In this document: positions 8,529-17,510 of the stretch, piece by piece | Numbering within the stretch: the stretch's first letter is position 1 | Layout of the letters: the number at the start of each line of letters is the position of its first letter | NCBI GenBank assembly: GCA_964458935.1 | Contig: CAYWKS010000006.1 | Coordinates: forward strand, 1-64,000 | Length of the DNA: 64,000 nt | Source: CAYWKS01 sp964458935 | GTDB taxonomy: Bacteria; Planctomycetota; Phycisphaerae; Phycisphaerales; Zrk34 | Direction: 5' to 3' | The notes under the pieces: generated by a model | Seen by the model: the letters and a program-made list of their open reading frames with translations, nothing else | Told to the model about the DNA's origin: nothing | The model's database searches: none | Program-made: the position numbers and the translations under genes

Positions 8529-9176
8529 TCACGCTTCGTCCGGCGACGGGCCGCCCATCGCCGCCATCTCCTGTCGTAACGCCAGCCGCGCCCGGAACAG
8601 CCGGCTCTTGACCGTCCCGATCGGCACGCTCAGCACCTCGGCGATCTGAGCGTAGTCCATCTCCTGCAAATCACGCAGGAGGATCACAGCACGCAGCGAT
8701 TCGTCCAGCCGATCCACGCCGGCCAGCACCCGGGCGACCTGTTCACTGGTTTCGACGCTCTGGTCAGGCGACGGTTCGCTGTCGTCGGCGATAAGGCTCT
8801 TGAGCGTCGTGGCCTGGTCGCCGGGGTTGGCGGCCTGGCCATCGGCCGCCCCGGCGACGCAGGCGTCCAGAGACGCCGCCTGGCGCACTTTACGCTTTCG
8901 CAAGTGGCTGATCGACAGGTTCATCGCGATCCGGTAGAGCCACGTGCCGAACCGGCTGCGCTCGTGAAAGCTGTCGACGTGCTGGATGGCCTTGAGCAGG
9001 ACCTCCTGGGTGAGGTCGGCCGCGTCGGAGGGGTTGGAGACCATGCGGAGGCACAGGTGGTAGACCTTGCGGTGGTAGGCCCCGAGCAGCTCGCCCAGCG
9101 CGCCGCGATCGCCCCGGCGGACCTGCTCGATGAGCTGCCGCTCGCGCTTCTGGCTCAGTGGGGGTTGGTGGGCCAT
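8529..9176 (-). CDS. ECF-type RNA polymerase sigma factor
   Basis: 215 aa. Region 2 shows the DAADLTQEVLLKAIQ core-binding segment and the SRFGTWLYRIAMNLSISHLR -10-recognition helices. Region 4 ends with MDYAQIAEVLSVPIGTVKSR, the helix-turn-helix for the -35 element. The roughly 45-residue linker between the regions is acidic and longer than the minimum. The start is the ATG at 9176 (MAHQPPLSQ); an upstream start adds 11 residues. It sits at the head of a two-gene unit with the anti-sigma-like protein. Confidence 0.93.
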   Translation of the reverse strand: MAHQPPLSQKRERQLIEQVRRGDRGALGELLGAYHRKVYHLCLRMVSNPSDAADLTQEVLLKAIQHVDSFHERSRFGTWLYRIAMNLSISHLRKRKVRQAASLDACVAGAADGQAANPGDQATTLKSLIADDSEPSPDQSVETSEQVARVLAGVDRLDESLRAVILLRDLQEMDYAQIAEVLSVPIGTVKSRLFRARLALRQEMAAMGGPSPDEA

Positions 9177-9317
9177 CGTGTCCTCGACCACCCGGACAAT
9201 CCTCCGCAAGACGCTCGCCGGGCCGCGGCGGCCGACGCCGCTATGCCGCTTGCATTGCGAATGTTACTATGACGGCCGCTCCGACACCGGTCAATCCTTG
9301 TTCACGCGACGCGGCCC

Positions 9318-10757
9318 ATGCCCGATCCTGATCGCTACAGCTCGCCCCTCGCCGAGCGCAACGCCAGCGCCGCCATGCAGGCGATCTGGTCGCCGCGCCG
9401 CAAGTTCGCCACGTGGCGGCGGCTGTGGCTGGCCCTGGCCGAGTCGCAGCAGCAGTTGGGCCTGGACATCACCGACACCCAGCTCCGCGCAATGCGCGAC
9501 CACCTCGACGACATCGACCTCGACGCCGCCGCCGAGCACGAGCGCCGGCTGCGGCACGACGTGATGGCGCACATCCACGCGTTCGGTGACGCCGCGCCCG
9601 AGGCCCGACCGATCATCCACCTGGGCGCAACCAGCCAGTTCGTCAACTGCAACACGGAGCTGCTGCTGATCCGCGAGGCCCTGGGCCTGGTCGCGGGCAA
9701 GCTCGCCGCGGCGATCGACGCCCTGGCCCGCTTCGCCGAGCGATACCGCGACCTGCCGACGCTGGGGTTCACGCACTACCAGCCGGCCCAGCCGACGACC
9801 GTCGGCAAGCGCGCCGCGCTCTGGGCCCACGACCTGGCCCTGGCGCTCGAGGAAGTCGAGCGGCGGATCGAGGTGATGCGGTTCCGCGGCGTCAAGGGCA
9901 CGACCGGCACCCAGGCCTCATTCCTCGCCCTGTTCGACGGCGACCACGGTCGCGTCGACCAGCTCGATCGGCTCGTCGCCGAGAAGGTCGGCTGGCCCGG
10001 CGACGGCCGCTTTGTCATCACCGGCCAGACCTACCCCCGCGTGGCCGACGGGCCCGTGCTGGGCGCCCTGAGCATGGTCGCCGCGGCGGCGGCCAAGTTC
10101 GCGACGGACATGCGGCTGCTGGCCAACCGCAAGGAGCTCGACGAGCCGTTCGAAGCCGAACAGGTCGGCTCGTCCGCGATGCCCTACAAGCGGAACCCGA
10201 TGCGTTGCGAGCGGGTCTGCGGGCTGGCGCGGTTTGTCATCGCCCAGACCACCCTGCCGTACACCACCGCCGCCGAGCAATGGCTGGAGCGGACGCTCGA
10301 CGACTCGTCGACGCGGCGCCTGAGCCTGCCCGAGCCGTTCCTCGCCGCCGACGGGGTGCTGGAGCTGGTGATCAACGTGTCGCGCGGGATCGTGGTTTAC
10401 GAGCGGACCGTCGAGGCCAACCTCGCGAAGGAGTTGCCGTTCATGGCGACGGAGAACCTGCTCATGGCCGCTGTCCAGCGGCACGGCCTCGACCGCCAGG
10501 AGGTCCACGAGACGATCCGCCGTCACGCCCAGCAGGCGGCGCTGAAGGTGAAGCAGGAAGGCGGCGACAATGACCTGCTGCAGCGGCTGCAGGGCGAACC
10601 GGCCTTCCGGGGCGTGGATTTCGCCGGCGTGCTCGACCCGTCGCGCTACGTCGGCCGCGCCCCGCAACAGGTTGATGCGTTCATCGCCGAGGTCGTCGAA
10701 CCGATCCGCGGGCGATACGGCGAGACCTTGCGGTCCGGCGGGCAGGTCAGCGTGTGA
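9318..10757 (+). CDS. purB: Adenylosuccinate lyase
   Basis: 479 aa. It catalyses two beta-eliminations in purine synthesis: SAICAR to AICAR, and adenylosuccinate to AMP. The fumarase/aspartase superfamily signature GSSAMPYKRNPMRCE lies in the second third. The first active-site region reads IIHLGATSQFVNCNTE and the second GFTHYQPAQPTT. Length and motif spacing match the human-like PurB branch. It converges with the dehydrogenase gene, leaving only 45 bases between stops. Confidence 0.96.
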   Translation: MPDPDRYSSPLAERNASAAMQAIWSPRRKFATWRRLWLALAESQQQLGLDITDTQLRAMRDHLDDIDLDAAAEHERRLRHDVMAHIHAFGDAAPEARPIIHLGATSQFVNCNTELLLIREALGLVAGKLAAAIDALARFAERYRDLPTLGFTHYQPAQPTTVGKRAALWAHDLALALEEVERRIEVMRFRGVKGTTGTQASFLALFDGDHGRVDQLDRLVAEKVGWPGDGRFVITGQTYPRVADGPVLGALSMVAAAAAKFATDMRLLANRKELDEPFEAEQVGSSAMPYKRNPMRCERVCGLARFVIAQTTLPYTTAAEQWLERTLDDSSTRRLSLPEPFLAADGVLELVINVSRGIVVYERTVEANLAKELPFMATENLLMAAVQRHGLDRQEVHETIRRHAQQAALKVKQEGGDNDLLQRLQGEPAFRGVDFAGVLDPSRYVGRAPQQVDAFIAEVVEPIRGRYGETLRSGGQVSV

Positions 10758-10802
10758 CGACCGGCCGCGCAGGCCGCACCCGGACCTTCGCCCGCTCATG
10801 CA

Positions 10803-11708
10803 TCAGACCGCCTGCAGCGATTCGGTCAGCACCGTCGCGCTGTGCCGCAGGGCGTCGCGCTCGGCGTCGTCCATCTGCGGCTCGATCACCCGGGTGGCGC
10901 CGTCGCGGCCGACCACCGTGGGCAGCGACAGCGCGACGTCGCCGACGCCTTGGACGTCGTCGTGGAGGCGGCTGACGGTGAGCACGCGGCGGTCGTCGCG
11001 GAGCATCCATTTCAAAAGCGACGCGGTGACGAGCCCGATGGCGTGGTTGGTCGCCCCCTTGCGCCGGATGATCTCGTAGGCGGCGCGGCGGACCTGGTCG
11101 GCGATGCGGCGTTCGTCGTCGGTGGTCCAGTCGTCCCAGTCGCGGAGCGGCCGGCCGCCCACGCGCGCCCCGGACCAGAGCACGACCTCGGAGTCGCCGT
11201 GCTCGCCGAGGACCTGGGCGTGGATGGTGCGGGGGTCGAGATGGAGCCGGCCGCCGAGCACCTGCCGCAGCCGCGCGGTGTCGAGCATCGTGCCGGTCCC
11301 GATGACCCGGTGGCGGGGCAGGCCCGTGACCCGGGCCATGACCGCGGTCAGCACGTCGACGGGGTTGGTCACGACGACGATGATGCCGCCGAAGCCCCGC
11401 AGCTTCTCGCCGATCGAGCGAATGATGCGGGCGTTGGCCTGGAGCAGTTGGAGGCGGGTCTCGTCGGCGGCGCCGCCCCGGCCGGCGGCGATGACCACGG
11501 CGTCGGCGTCGTGCATCGCCTCGAGCCCGGCGACGCGGACCTTCGCGGCCGGGTAGAACGACATGCCGTGCGCGAGGTCCATCGCCTCGCCCTCGGCGAG
11601 CTTTTCGTCGAGGTCGTGGATGAGCAGTTCGCTGACGATGCCGGTCTGCAGGGTGGACATCGCCACGGAGCTGCCCACCCAGCCGATGCCGATGATGCCG
11701 ATCTTCAT
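10803..11708 (-). CDS. Lactate/malate dehydrogenase-family NAD-dependent enzyme
   Basis: 301 aa. The N terminus MKIGIIGIGWVGSSVA is the NAD-binding Rossmann loop, with D32 placed to select NAD over NADP. The catalytic His is H170 in LGEHGDSE, and the substrate arginines are R85 (DETR) and R146. The specificity position, normally Gln in LDH and Arg in MDH (six residues before R85), is Gly79, so the substrate is uncertain: lactate, malate or another 2-hydroxyacid. AAGG lies just ahead of the ATG. Confidence 0.85.
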   Translation of the reverse strand: MKIGIIGIGWVGSSVAMSTLQTGIVSELLIHDLDEKLAEGEAMDLAHGMSFYPAAKVRVAGLEAMHDADAVVIAAGRGGAADETRLQLLQANARIIRSIGEKLRGFGGIIVVVTNPVDVLTAVMARVTGLPRHRVIGTGTMLDTARLRQVLGGRLHLDPRTIHAQVLGEHGDSEVVLWSGARVGGRPLRDWDDWTTDDERRIADQVRRAAYEIIRRKGATNHAIGLVTASLLKWMLRDDRRVLTVSRLHDDVQGVGDVALSLPTVVGRDGATRVIEPQMDDAERDALRHSATVLTESLQAV

Positions 11709-11878
11709 GCCTTGATGTTAGGCCGGGCGATCGCGTCACCCCGGAGCGTGGGTCGAGGGAATGTGCTACGATCCGCCGCCCGACGCCGATGTCGTCAACG
11801 CGTCGATCCGTCCACGCGTCCGTCCGGGGCGGACGGCTACGGGTTGGCGAACGGACGGATCACCGAATCGACGAGCCG

Positions 11879-12958
11879 ATGGAATATCTCATCCCTTCAG
11901 AGTGGTTCGCCGGCGCCCCGACGCTGGTTCTGATCCCGATCCTCGCGGCGGCGACGTACGCGCTGATCAAGGGCGCGGACTGGCTCGTCGAAGGCGCCAG
12001 CGGGATCGCATTGCGGCTGGGGATGAGCAAGGTCATCGTCGGGGCGACGATCGTCTCGCTGGGCACGACCAGCCCGGAGTGCGCGGTGTCGGTGATGGCG
12101 GCCTTCCGCGGCGACGCGGGCCTGGCGCTGGGCAACGCGGTCGGTTCCATCATCGCCGACACGGGGCTGATCTTCGGCATCGGCTGCCTGCTGATGGCGT
12201 TGCCCACCGACCGGTTCATCCTGAATCGGCAGGGCTGGGTGCAGTTCGGCGCCGGCGTGCTGCTGGGGGTCATCTGCTACGGCGCGTGGCTGGTGATGGG
12301 CGAGCAGGCGGCGGTCGGGCGGCCGGCGGGCTGGCTGCTGGTCGCGCTGCTGGGCTGGTACCTCTGGGCGTCGGTGAAGTGGGGCCGCCGCCACGCCGAG
12401 ATCGCCGGTCGCCACGCCCACGCCGAGCCCGACCAGATCGTCGACGAAGCCGGCAACGTCCCGTTCTACAAGCTCATTGCGTGGTTCGCCCTCGGGCTGG
12501 TCTTCGTGATCGTATTCGGCCACGTGCTGATCGAGGTGGTGAAGGTGCTGGCGTTGCGGTGGGGCGTGCCGCAGGTCGTCGTCGCCTCGACGATCGTGGC
12601 CTTCGGGACTAGCCTGCCGGAGCTGGTCGTGGGCATCACCGCGATCCGCAAGGGCCACCCCGCCCTGCTGATCGGCAACGTCATCGGCGCCGACATCCTG
12701 AACGTGCTGTTCGTCACGGGCGTGGCGGCGACGGCCAAGCCGCTGCCGATCATCGAAACCGGCGCCCACGGCCAAGCGGTCCCGCTGCCGGAGATCTTCC
12801 TCGTGCTCCACCTGCCGGTGATGCTCGCGATCCTGGCGATGTTCCGCGTGTTCACCTTCATGGCCATCCGCCGCGGCCACTTCGCGCGGTGGATGGGCGT
12901 GCCGCTCGTGGGCCTGTACCTGGCCTACCTCGTGCTCAACTACGCGTTGGCCCGGTAG
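11879..12958 (+). CDS. Calcium/sodium antiporter (CaCA family, YrbG type)
   Basis: 359 aa with about ten transmembrane helices in two inverted halves. The alpha-repeats carry the ion-binding signatures SLGTTSPECAVS (about residue 59) and AFGTSLPELVVG (about residue 241); each has the central glutamate. A hydrophilic stretch around residues 165-195 separates the halves. It exchanges cations across the inner membrane. The ATG at 11879 places the first helix correctly; an upstream ATG at 11789 would add 30 polar residues. Confidence 0.9.
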   Translation: MEYLIPSEWFAGAPTLVLIPILAAATYALIKGADWLVEGASGIALRLGMSKVIVGATIVSLGTTSPECAVSVMAAFRGDAGLALGNAVGSIIADTGLIFGIGCLLMALPTDRFILNRQGWVQFGAGVLLGVICYGAWLVMGEQAAVGRPAGWLLVALLGWYLWASVKWGRRHAEIAGRHAHAEPDQIVDEAGNVPFYKLIAWFALGLVFVIVFGHVLIEVVKVLALRWGVPQVVVASTIVAFGTSLPELVVGITAIRKGHPALLIGNVIGADILNVLFVTGVAATAKPLPIIETGAHGQAVPLPEIFLVLHLPVMLAILAMFRVFTFMAIRRGHFARWMGVPLVGLYLAYLVLNYALAR

Positions 12959-12973
12959 GCGCGGCCGCCCCGA

Positions 12974-13942
12974 TCAGACGCCGCCGCTGCTCGACTCGGC
13001 GGCACGCTGCCCCCCGGCCCGCTCCCGCAGCACGTCCATCATGTCGCGGACCTCGTCGGCCATCTTCGAGTTGGGGAACTCGCGGATGATCTGCTCGCCC
13101 ACGTTCATCGCCTCGATCCAGTCGCGGTCGCTGACGGCCATCCGGAACCGCACCGCGGTGTTCTCCCGCGCCTGGCCGATCACCCCACGCGCCGTCTCGT
13201 GGTACGCCTCGGCCTCCGCCGGCGTCAGGTACGTGTCCAGCTCCTTGAGCAGTTGCATCGCCTTGTCGGTGTCGTGGACCTCGGCGGCGTGGAGGAACTG
13301 CCGCTCCAGTTCCCGCTTGTGCTCGGCCCGCGCCTGCTGCACGTCCCGCGGCAGACCCTGCACCCGGCTGTCATCGGGGAACAGCCGTCCCAGCCGGTCC
13401 ACCTCCCGCTTCGCCTTCGTCCAGTCGCGCCGGTGGCACAGCCCGTGCACGTGCTCGACGGCGTGGCTGATCATCTGTTCGCGATGGCGGGCGCGGGCGT
13501 CGATGATCTGCTGGCGGTACTTCTCCGCCTCCTCGACGTACCCGAACGTGTCCGCCATCTCGTCGACCAGCGCCAGCGCCGCCTCGTAGTCCTCCTTGCG
13601 GATGTCTTCGAGGATCGCCTGACGCAGCGCCTCGCGGTCCCGCTGGCGATCGACCACCCGGCGCTGCAGCTCGGACATGTTCAGCCGCCGCGCGATCTCC
13701 CGCAGCAACGCGGTCTGGTCCCCGCCGCCCTCGGCCGCCATGTCGCCCAGCCGATTGATCAACGGCACCACCGACGCGGGGATCATCAGCGTCACCACCC
13801 CCAGCGCCAGCACCTCGAAGCCGTTGCCCTGCCACGCCTCGAACACCCCCAGCCCGATCATCGCGATCCCGCCCAGTAATAGCAGCGCAAACAGGATCGT
13901 CGTCCACAGGTCCTTGCGGCGTTGGGGTTGCTGCTGGTTCAT
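12974..13942 (-). CDS. Membrane-anchored helical-repeat (TPR-like) protein
   Basis: 322 aa. After MNQQQPQRRKD come two transmembrane helices (about residues 12-32 and 40-62), then an all-helical cytoplasmic or periplasmic part with TPR-like helix pairs at roughly 130-310. The end is a disordered Ser/Gly tail. The ATG at 13942 has GAGGTG upstream and starts directly before the membrane segment. It is divergent from the TPR/alpha-CTD gene. No enzymatic motif is seen; a scaffold role is a guess. Confidence 0.75.
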   Translation of the reverse strand: MNQQQPQRRKDLWTTILFALLLLGGIAMIGLGVFEAWQGNGFEVLALGVVTLMIPASVVPLINRLGDMAAEGGGDQTALLREIARRLNMSELQRRVVDRQRDREALRQAILEDIRKEDYEAALALVDEMADTFGYVEEAEKYRQQIIDARARHREQMISHAVEHVHGLCHRRDWTKAKREVDRLGRLFPDDSRVQGLPRDVQQARAEHKRELERQFLHAAEVHDTDKAMQLLKELDTYLTPAEAEAYHETARGVIGQARENTAVRFRMAVSDRDWIEAMNVGEQIIREFPNSKMADEVRDMMDVLRERAGGQRAAESSSGGV

Positions 13943-14188
13943 GTCACACCTCATGTTGGTTGCGGCCGCCCACGCGGGGCGCGGGTCCGGGCGACGTGCG
14001 TCGGCGGCGCAAATGCCCAGCGCCGCTCCATCGCATTGTAAGCCCGCCCCGTCCGGGTGAACAGCGGCGCGGCCGGCCGATCCCACACCCCGCCCGCCCC
14101 TTGCCAGAACCGCGGCCCATCTGTAGTCTGAGCTGTTCAACTGGAACGCTACGCCCCGCTCCCTCATGCGTCACGGAGACCGCGCGCC

Positions 14189-15130
14189 ATGGCCGAGTCC
14201 GTCACCGGCATCGATACCCTGACCGACACCAGTGATCCCCAGGCCCGCGCCCAAGCCGACCGACTGGTCGAGCAGGCCGAGCAGGCCGAACAGGGCCTCG
14301 ACCGCTGGACCGCCATCGAGCTGTACGAAAAGGCGTTCGAGCTGGCGCCCGACGACGAGGGCGTCTGCTTCCGGCTGGCGTACAACCTCGACCTCGTCGG
14401 CGAGGAGAGCGAAGCGCTGCACCTCTACGAGCAGTGCTGCGAGGCCGGCCCCGCCAAGGTCAACGCCCTGATCAATCTCGCGATCCTCTACGAAGACGCC
14501 GGTCGTTACGCCGAGGCCGAGAAATGCCTCCGACAGGTCGTCGACACCGACCCCAACCACGAGCGGGCGCGGCTCTACATGAAGGACGTCACCGCCAGCC
14601 GACGCATGTTCTACGATGAGGACCAGCAGCGCCAGCGCGACAAGCAGACCACCCTCCTCGAAACCCCCGTCACCGACTTCGAGCTCAGCGTCCGCGCACG
14701 CAACTGCCTCAAGAAGATGAGCATCCGCACCCTCGGCGACCTGCTCCGCACCACCGAGGCCGAGCTGCTCGCCTACAAGAACTTCGGCGAAACCAGCCTC
14801 CAGGAGATCAAGGCGATGCTCGCCCAGAAGGGCCTGCGGCTCGGCCAGGGCGCCGACGACCGCACCGACGCCGCACGACAAGAGGTCTACGAGCAGCTTG
14901 CCGGCTCCGGCAACGAACAGATGCTCGGCCAGCCCGTCGGCGACCTCGAACTCAGCGTCCGCGCCCGCAAGGCCCTGACCCTGCTCGGCATCGAGACCGT
15001 CGGCGACCTCGTCGCCCGCACCGAGGCCGAGCTGCTCGGCATCAAAAACTTCGGCGCGACCTCGCTCACCGAGATCACCGAAAAACTCGAAGCGCACGGC
15101 CTGGCACTCCGCAAGCTCGACGAAGAATAA
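14189..15130 (+). CDS. TPR protein with two RNA polymerase alpha-CTD modules
   Basis: 313 aa. Residues about 20-130 are TPR helix pairs. Two copies of the RNA polymerase alpha C-terminal domain follow, at about 157-220 and 247-310. Copy 1 keeps the DNA-contact residues of E. coli alpha (R265, N268, C269, K271) as R169, N172, C173 and K175. Copy 2 keeps only the Arg (R258); Lys, Ala and Thr replace the others. Both keep the helix-hairpin-helix glycine and serine. The protein has no alpha N-terminal domain, so it is not a polymerase subunit. Likely a DNA- or polymerase-binding adaptor; function inferred. Confidence 0.88.
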   Translation: MAESVTGIDTLTDTSDPQARAQADRLVEQAEQAEQGLDRWTAIELYEKAFELAPDDEGVCFRLAYNLDLVGEESEALHLYEQCCEAGPAKVNALINLAILYEDAGRYAEAEKCLRQVVDTDPNHERARLYMKDVTASRRMFYDEDQQRQRDKQTTLLETPVTDFELSVRARNCLKKMSIRTLGDLLRTTEAELLAYKNFGETSLQEIKAMLAQKGLRLGQGADDRTDAARQEVYEQLAGSGNEQMLGQPVGDLELSVRARKALTLLGIETVGDLVARTEAELLGIKNFGATSLTEITEKLEAHGLALRKLDEE

Positions 15131-15166
15131 TGCTCCCACGCCCGGCCGGTCGATGACCTCATCACC

Positions 15167-16429
15167 ATGACCGCCCGCCGATGCATCCTGCTCGCCGCGA
15201 TGCTCCCGCTCGTCGCCCTCGCCGCCGCCGGATGCTCCCCACGCGTCGCCGATGACGTCGGCGACGCCCTCCCCGCCGAACCGATCATCCGCGTCCGCCT
15301 GCTCGCCCACGCGCCCGAGCTCCGGGTGGACGGCCCGCCCGCCGCCGATGTCTCCGACGATCGCGGCCGACGCCTGGCCACCCTCGAACTGCCCGCCACC
15401 GTTCGCCTCGTCGCCGGCCGCTGGCAGGCCGACAACCAGCCCCTGCCCCTGCCACCCCGCGCCCCCATCCGCCTCGGCGACGACCCCAACACCACCGCCG
15501 ACCTCCGCGTCAACGGCCAGCCCTTCCCCGGGTTCATCCGCCTCCTGCCCCGCACGCGCACCCAGACGACCGACGCCAACGCCTTCGACGTCATCAACCA
15601 CGTCCACCTCGAAGCCTACCTGCCCGGCGTGCTCGATCGCGAGCTCTACGACGACTGGTCACTGGCCACCTACCACGCCCAGGCCATCGCCGCACGCAGC
15701 TACGCCATCCACCGCATCCAGCAGTACGGACACACCCGCGACCACGACGTCGAAGCCACCCAGGCCTCCCAGGTCTACGGCGGACGCGGCGTCAACCCCA
15801 CCAGCATCCGCGCGGTCCTCGAGACGACCGGCCTCGTCCTCGCCGAACGCGACCGCGTCGTCCCCGCCTTCTACAGCTCGACCTGCGGCGGACGCGGCGC
15901 CTCCCCCGCAGACACCTGGGGTTCGACCATCGGCTTCGACTGCCTCCAACCCGCGGTCCACCCGCCCTGGTGCCGCCGATCCAAACACTTTCAGTGGGGG
16001 CCGGTCCGACGCGACCTGGACGACCTCCGCCGCCGCCTCGCCGACTGGGGCAAGGCCCGCCACTCGCCCCTCGCGAAGCTCGCCGCGATCCGAACCATCG
16101 TCGTCTCACGACGCAACCCGCTCGACCGCCCCGTCGAGTTCACCCTCACCGACGCCGCCGGCGGTCGCTTCGCGCTGCTCGCCGACAGCTTCCGCACCGC
16201 CTGCAACCACGCCACCGCAGACCGACCCCTGCGGTCCGGCCTGCGCCTGCTCAGCGCCGACATCGAGATCGCCATGCACGCCGAACACGTCGACTTCTCC
16301 GGCCGCGGCTACGGCCACGGCGTCGGCATGTGCCAGTGGGGCGCCCAGGGCATGGCCGAAGCCGGCCACCACGCCGAGCATATCCTCGGCGTCTACTACC
16401 CCGGCGCCGCCATCCAACGCGCCTATTGA
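15167..16429 (+). CDS. SpoIID/LytB-domain lipoprotein
   Basis: 420 aa. The N terminus is a lipoprotein signal with lipobox LAAAGC, giving a lipidated Cys23. The rest matches the SpoIID/LytB domain: EAYLPGVLDRELYDDW, AIAARSYA, then GYGHGVGMCQWGAQGMAE near the C terminus. In sporulating bacteria SpoIID is a lytic transglycosylase acting on denuded glycan; in non-sporeformers such proteins are thought to remodel the wall. The conserved glutamate of the EAYLPG..E region is present. It follows the TPR/alpha-CTD gene by 36 bases, so they may share a transcript. Confidence 0.88.
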   Translation: MTARRCILLAAMLPLVALAAAGCSPRVADDVGDALPAEPIIRVRLLAHAPELRVDGPPAADVSDDRGRRLATLELPATVRLVAGRWQADNQPLPLPPRAPIRLGDDPNTTADLRVNGQPFPGFIRLLPRTRTQTTDANAFDVINHVHLEAYLPGVLDRELYDDWSLATYHAQAIAARSYAIHRIQQYGHTRDHDVEATQASQVYGGRGVNPTSIRAVLETTGLVLAERDRVVPAFYSSTCGGRGASPADTWGSTIGFDCLQPAVHPPWCRRSKHFQWGPVRRDLDDLRRRLADWGKARHSPLAKLAAIRTIVVSRRNPLDRPVEFTLTDAAGGRFALLADSFRTACNHATADRPLRSGLRLLSADIEIAMHAEHVDFSGRGYGHGVGMCQWGAQGMAEAGHHAEHILGVYYPGAAIQRAY

Positions 16430-16482
16430 TGATCCCCGCAAAGCCAACGCCCGATATCCCCAACCAGCCCCGCCCGGCGAAC

Positions 16483-17394
16483 CTAACCCCGCTTCACCCC
16501 GCGGACCACCCAATGCTGCGTCAGCAACTCCTCGTCGCTGTACCCTTCCAGTTCGCCCGCCGCCCGCGCCCGCGCCAACTCCTCCCCGAGCCACGCCGCC
16601 TCCGGGTGCGGCGTGCCCAGCGCCGTCACCCCGTCCAGATGCTTCTCGAAGATCGCCCGCCACTCGCCGATGCGGACCTGGTTGATGAACGCCCCCTGCT
16701 GCGATTCGTGCCGGATCGACGGCCGCAGGTGCGCCCATCGCCCACGCCGCTGGCCCGTGATCACCCGGATGTCGTGCAGCGCGTTCGCGTTCGCCCAATG
16801 CCAAGTCCGCGCCATCGCCACACCACCCGGACGCAGCACTCGCACCATCTCCCGCATCGTCGTCTCCGGCTCGGCCAGGTGCTCGAACAGATCGCTCGAA
16901 CACACCACGTCCACGCTCGCGTCCGGCAGGTCGATCCGCCGACTCACATCCCCCACACGCAGGTCCACCGCCGGCAACGTCTCGCGCCCCAGCGCCCGCG
17001 CCATACCCCGACGCATCGCACGATTGAAACCCAGCACCTCCCGGCCCAGGCTCTTCAACGTCCGCTTCAACCCGTTGTGCCGCAGCATCCGCGCATACGC
17101 CCCCGCACGCAGGCCCTGCGGCACGACATCCAGGTCGAAGCCCACCGCGCTCCGCGATCGCGTCGTCAGGTAGATCAGCAGGCTCGGCATCTGGCCCGAC
17201 CCCAACTCCACCACGTCGCACGCCGAAAGGTCCCGATCGATGTACCCCTCCATCCGCCGGCAGTCCTCAAGCGTCTGCTCCGCCGCCCGGTCGATCTCTC
17301 GCACCTGGCGACGCACCGCGCGAAACTGGTGGTAGAAGTCGATCGCCGCGGAAAACGGGCCCACGGTGCGTGATGTGTAGCTCTTGCATGCCAT
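16483..17394 (-). CDS. SAM-dependent methyltransferase (type 11-like)
   Basis: 303 aa. The class I fold is visible: VVELGSGQMPSLLIYL is the SAM-binding glycine loop, AVGFDLDVVP carries the acidic ribose ligand, and SVDVVCSSDLFEHLAEP with VLRPGGVAM are the later motifs. The long N-terminal helical stretch and the C-terminal tail are unassigned. The ATG at 17394 (MACKSYT) is preferred over a start 105 bases upstream, which adds a low-quality segment. Target molecule unknown; a neighbouring glycosyltransferase suggests glycan or lipid modification, but only by proximity. Confidence 0.85.
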   Translation of the reverse strand: MACKSYTSRTVGPFSAAIDFYHQFRAVRRQVREIDRAAEQTLEDCRRMEGYIDRDLSACDVVELGSGQMPSLLIYLTTRSRSAVGFDLDVVPQGLRAGAYARMLRHNGLKRTLKSLGREVLGFNRAMRRGMARALGRETLPAVDLRVGDVSRRIDLPDASVDVVCSSDLFEHLAEPETTMREMVRVLRPGGVAMARTWHWANANALHDIRVITGQRRGRWAHLRPSIRHESQQGAFINQVRIGEWRAIFEKHLDGVTALGTPHPEAAWLGEELARARAAGELEGYSDEELLTQHWVVRGVKRG

Positions 17395-17493
17395 GAACCG
17401 CGATTCGTCCTGCTCGCCGGCGATGCGGCCAATCATAGAACTGCCCACGTCGACCCACAACCTCCCTCGCTTCTCACGCCCACGGCCTGCCGG

Positions 17494-17499
17494 TATCAT
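17494..17499 (+). promoter_or_regulatory. -10-like element upstream of the GT87-type gene
   Basis: TATCAT ends 11 bases before the ATG at 17511, giving at most a four- or five-base leader. No Shine-Dalgarno site. Confidence 0.35.
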
Positions 17500-17510
17500 C
17501 GCGGCGACCC

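Noticed and set aside
11789..11878. Upstream extension of the CaCA antiporter
   Set aside because: Adds 30 polar, Arg-rich residues before the first helix, unlike the family; the ATG at 11879 fits better.
15252..16685. Long Pro/Ser/Ala-rich frame overlapping the SpoIID gene
   Set aside because: Frameshifted translation of the SpoIID gene with repetitive composition and no domain.
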